Assembly (NCBI GenBank): GCA_050732575.1
Contig: JBOHRF010000392.1
Span: forward strand, 1 to 5,014
DNA: 5,014 nucleotides
Origin: JBBDWZ01 sp050732575
Lineage (GTDB): Bacteria; Gemmatimonadota; Gemmatimonadetes; Longimicrobiales; RSA9
Reading direction: 5' to 3'
Part shown: positions 4,666 to 5,014 of the stretch, piece after piece
Numbering within the stretch: position 1 is the first letter of the stretch
Layout of the letters: each line of letters starts with the position of its first letter
The notes under the pieces: generated by a model
Told to the model about the DNA's origin: nothing
Databases searched by the model: none
The model's input: the letters and a program-made list of their open reading frames with translations, nothing else
Position numbers and translations under genes: made by a program

Positions 4666-5014
4666 ATGACTCAGCACGCCAATCCCAAAGAGCGCTTCGC
4701 CGACCGCGTCCAGGACTACGTCCGCTATCGGCCGCGTTACCCGCGCGAGCTGGTGCCCCTGCTGCAGAGGGAGATCGGGCTGGTCGCCGACTGGCGCATA
4801 GCCGACATCGGATCGGGCACCGGGTTTTCCGCCGAACCCTTTCTGAGCAACGGGAACCACGTGATAGGCGTCGAGCCCAATGCCGAGATGCGAGCTGCCG
4901 CCGAACAGCGCCTCGCGCAGTGGCCCGGCTTCACCAGTGTGCACGGCAGCGCCGAAGAAACCGGACTGCCCGATCACACCATAGATCTGGTCGTGGTTGG
5001 ACAGGCCTTTCACT
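4666..5014 (+). CDS. Class I SAM-dependent methyltransferase, N-terminal part
   Basis: The first 116 codons are present and the gene runs off the right edge. ERFADRVQDYVRYRPRYP at residues 9-26 is the N-terminal signature of a common stand-alone methyltransferase group (Methyltransf_11/25 type). Motif I is ADIGSGTGF at 46-54, the Gly-rich SAM-binding loop. E70 in VIGVEPN is the acidic residue that contacts the ribose hydroxyls. A motif like GSAEETGLPD follows at about 97-106, then IDLVVVGQAFH, where relatives usually continue with Trp. These features point to transfer of a methyl group from S-adenosylmethionine in the cytoplasm; the acceptor cannot be told. ATG 4666 is the first start after an in-frame stop at 4615-4617 and keeps the conserved N-terminus whole. 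It lies 90 bases after the broken serine hydrolase, in the same direction. Confidence 0.9.
   Translation, partial: MTQHANPKERFADRVQDYVRYRPRYPRELVPLLQREIGLVADWRIADIGSGTGFSAEPFLSNGNHVIGVEPNAEMRAAAEQRLAQWPGFTSVHGSAEETGLPDHTIDLVVVGQAFH

Noticed and set aside
4279..5013. 244-codon open frame on the - strand antisense to the serine hydrolase and methyltransferase
   Set aside because: Its length reflects the codon composition of the + strand genes, whose conserved motifs (HWG box, SAM-binding loop) are unmistakable.
1..5014. Defence system, toxin-antitoxin pair, CRISPR array or biosynthetic cluster
   Set aside because: I looked for repeats with spacers, small overlapping gene pairs, nuclease or helicase motifs and clustered biosynthetic enzymes; none is present. 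The genes are mostly separate units in alternating orientation.

Overview
This is a GC-rich window from what is probably an environmental Gram-negative bacterium. The evidence is a lipoprotein signal with Asp at +2, a twin-arginine signal, and a gene set (secreted M28 peptidase, DinB/YfiT-fold enzyme, exported amidohydrolase, secreted serine hydrolase) typical of Acidobacteriota, Gemmatimonadota or Xanthomonadales/Steroidobacter-like Gammaproteobacteria. The window alone does not decide the phylum. No CRISPR array, tRNA, rRNA, integrase, transposase or phage gene is visible.

Layout, left to right. (1) 3-239, + strand: the end of an M28 metallopeptidase, followed by a polypurine tract and a terminator-like hairpin. 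(2) 240-761: about 520 bases with no convincing gene but much predicted structure. It holds a plausible sigma70-like promoter, a perfect 14-bp inverted repeat enclosing two hairpins, a 12-bp bulged stem-loop and a further small hairpin. It is either a transcribed structured RNA or a small mobile-element remnant. (3) 762-1298, - strand: a complete DinB-family protein. (4) 1377-3077, + strand: a complete YtcJ-like amidohydrolase lipoprotein, divergent from dinB across a 78-bp gap. (5) 3078-3106: a GC-rich palindrome filling the gap between two convergent genes. (6) 3107-3406, - strand: a small multi-pass membrane protein of unknown function. (7) 3572-4575, + strand: a Tat-exported serine hydrolase of the beta-lactamase/DD-peptidase fold, broken by a frameshift and apparently also shortened internally. 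(8) 4666 onward, + strand: the start of a class I SAM-dependent methyltransferase that runs off the window.

The genes look like independent accessory and housekeeping units, mostly divergent or convergent, and not one operon or pathway. A shared theme is export and hydrolysis (peptidase, amidohydrolase, serine hydrolase), which suits a scavenging lifestyle, but no functional coupling is shown. I do not see a coherent undescribed multi-gene system. The best leads are the structured intergenic region around 387-651 and the damaged serine hydrolase.
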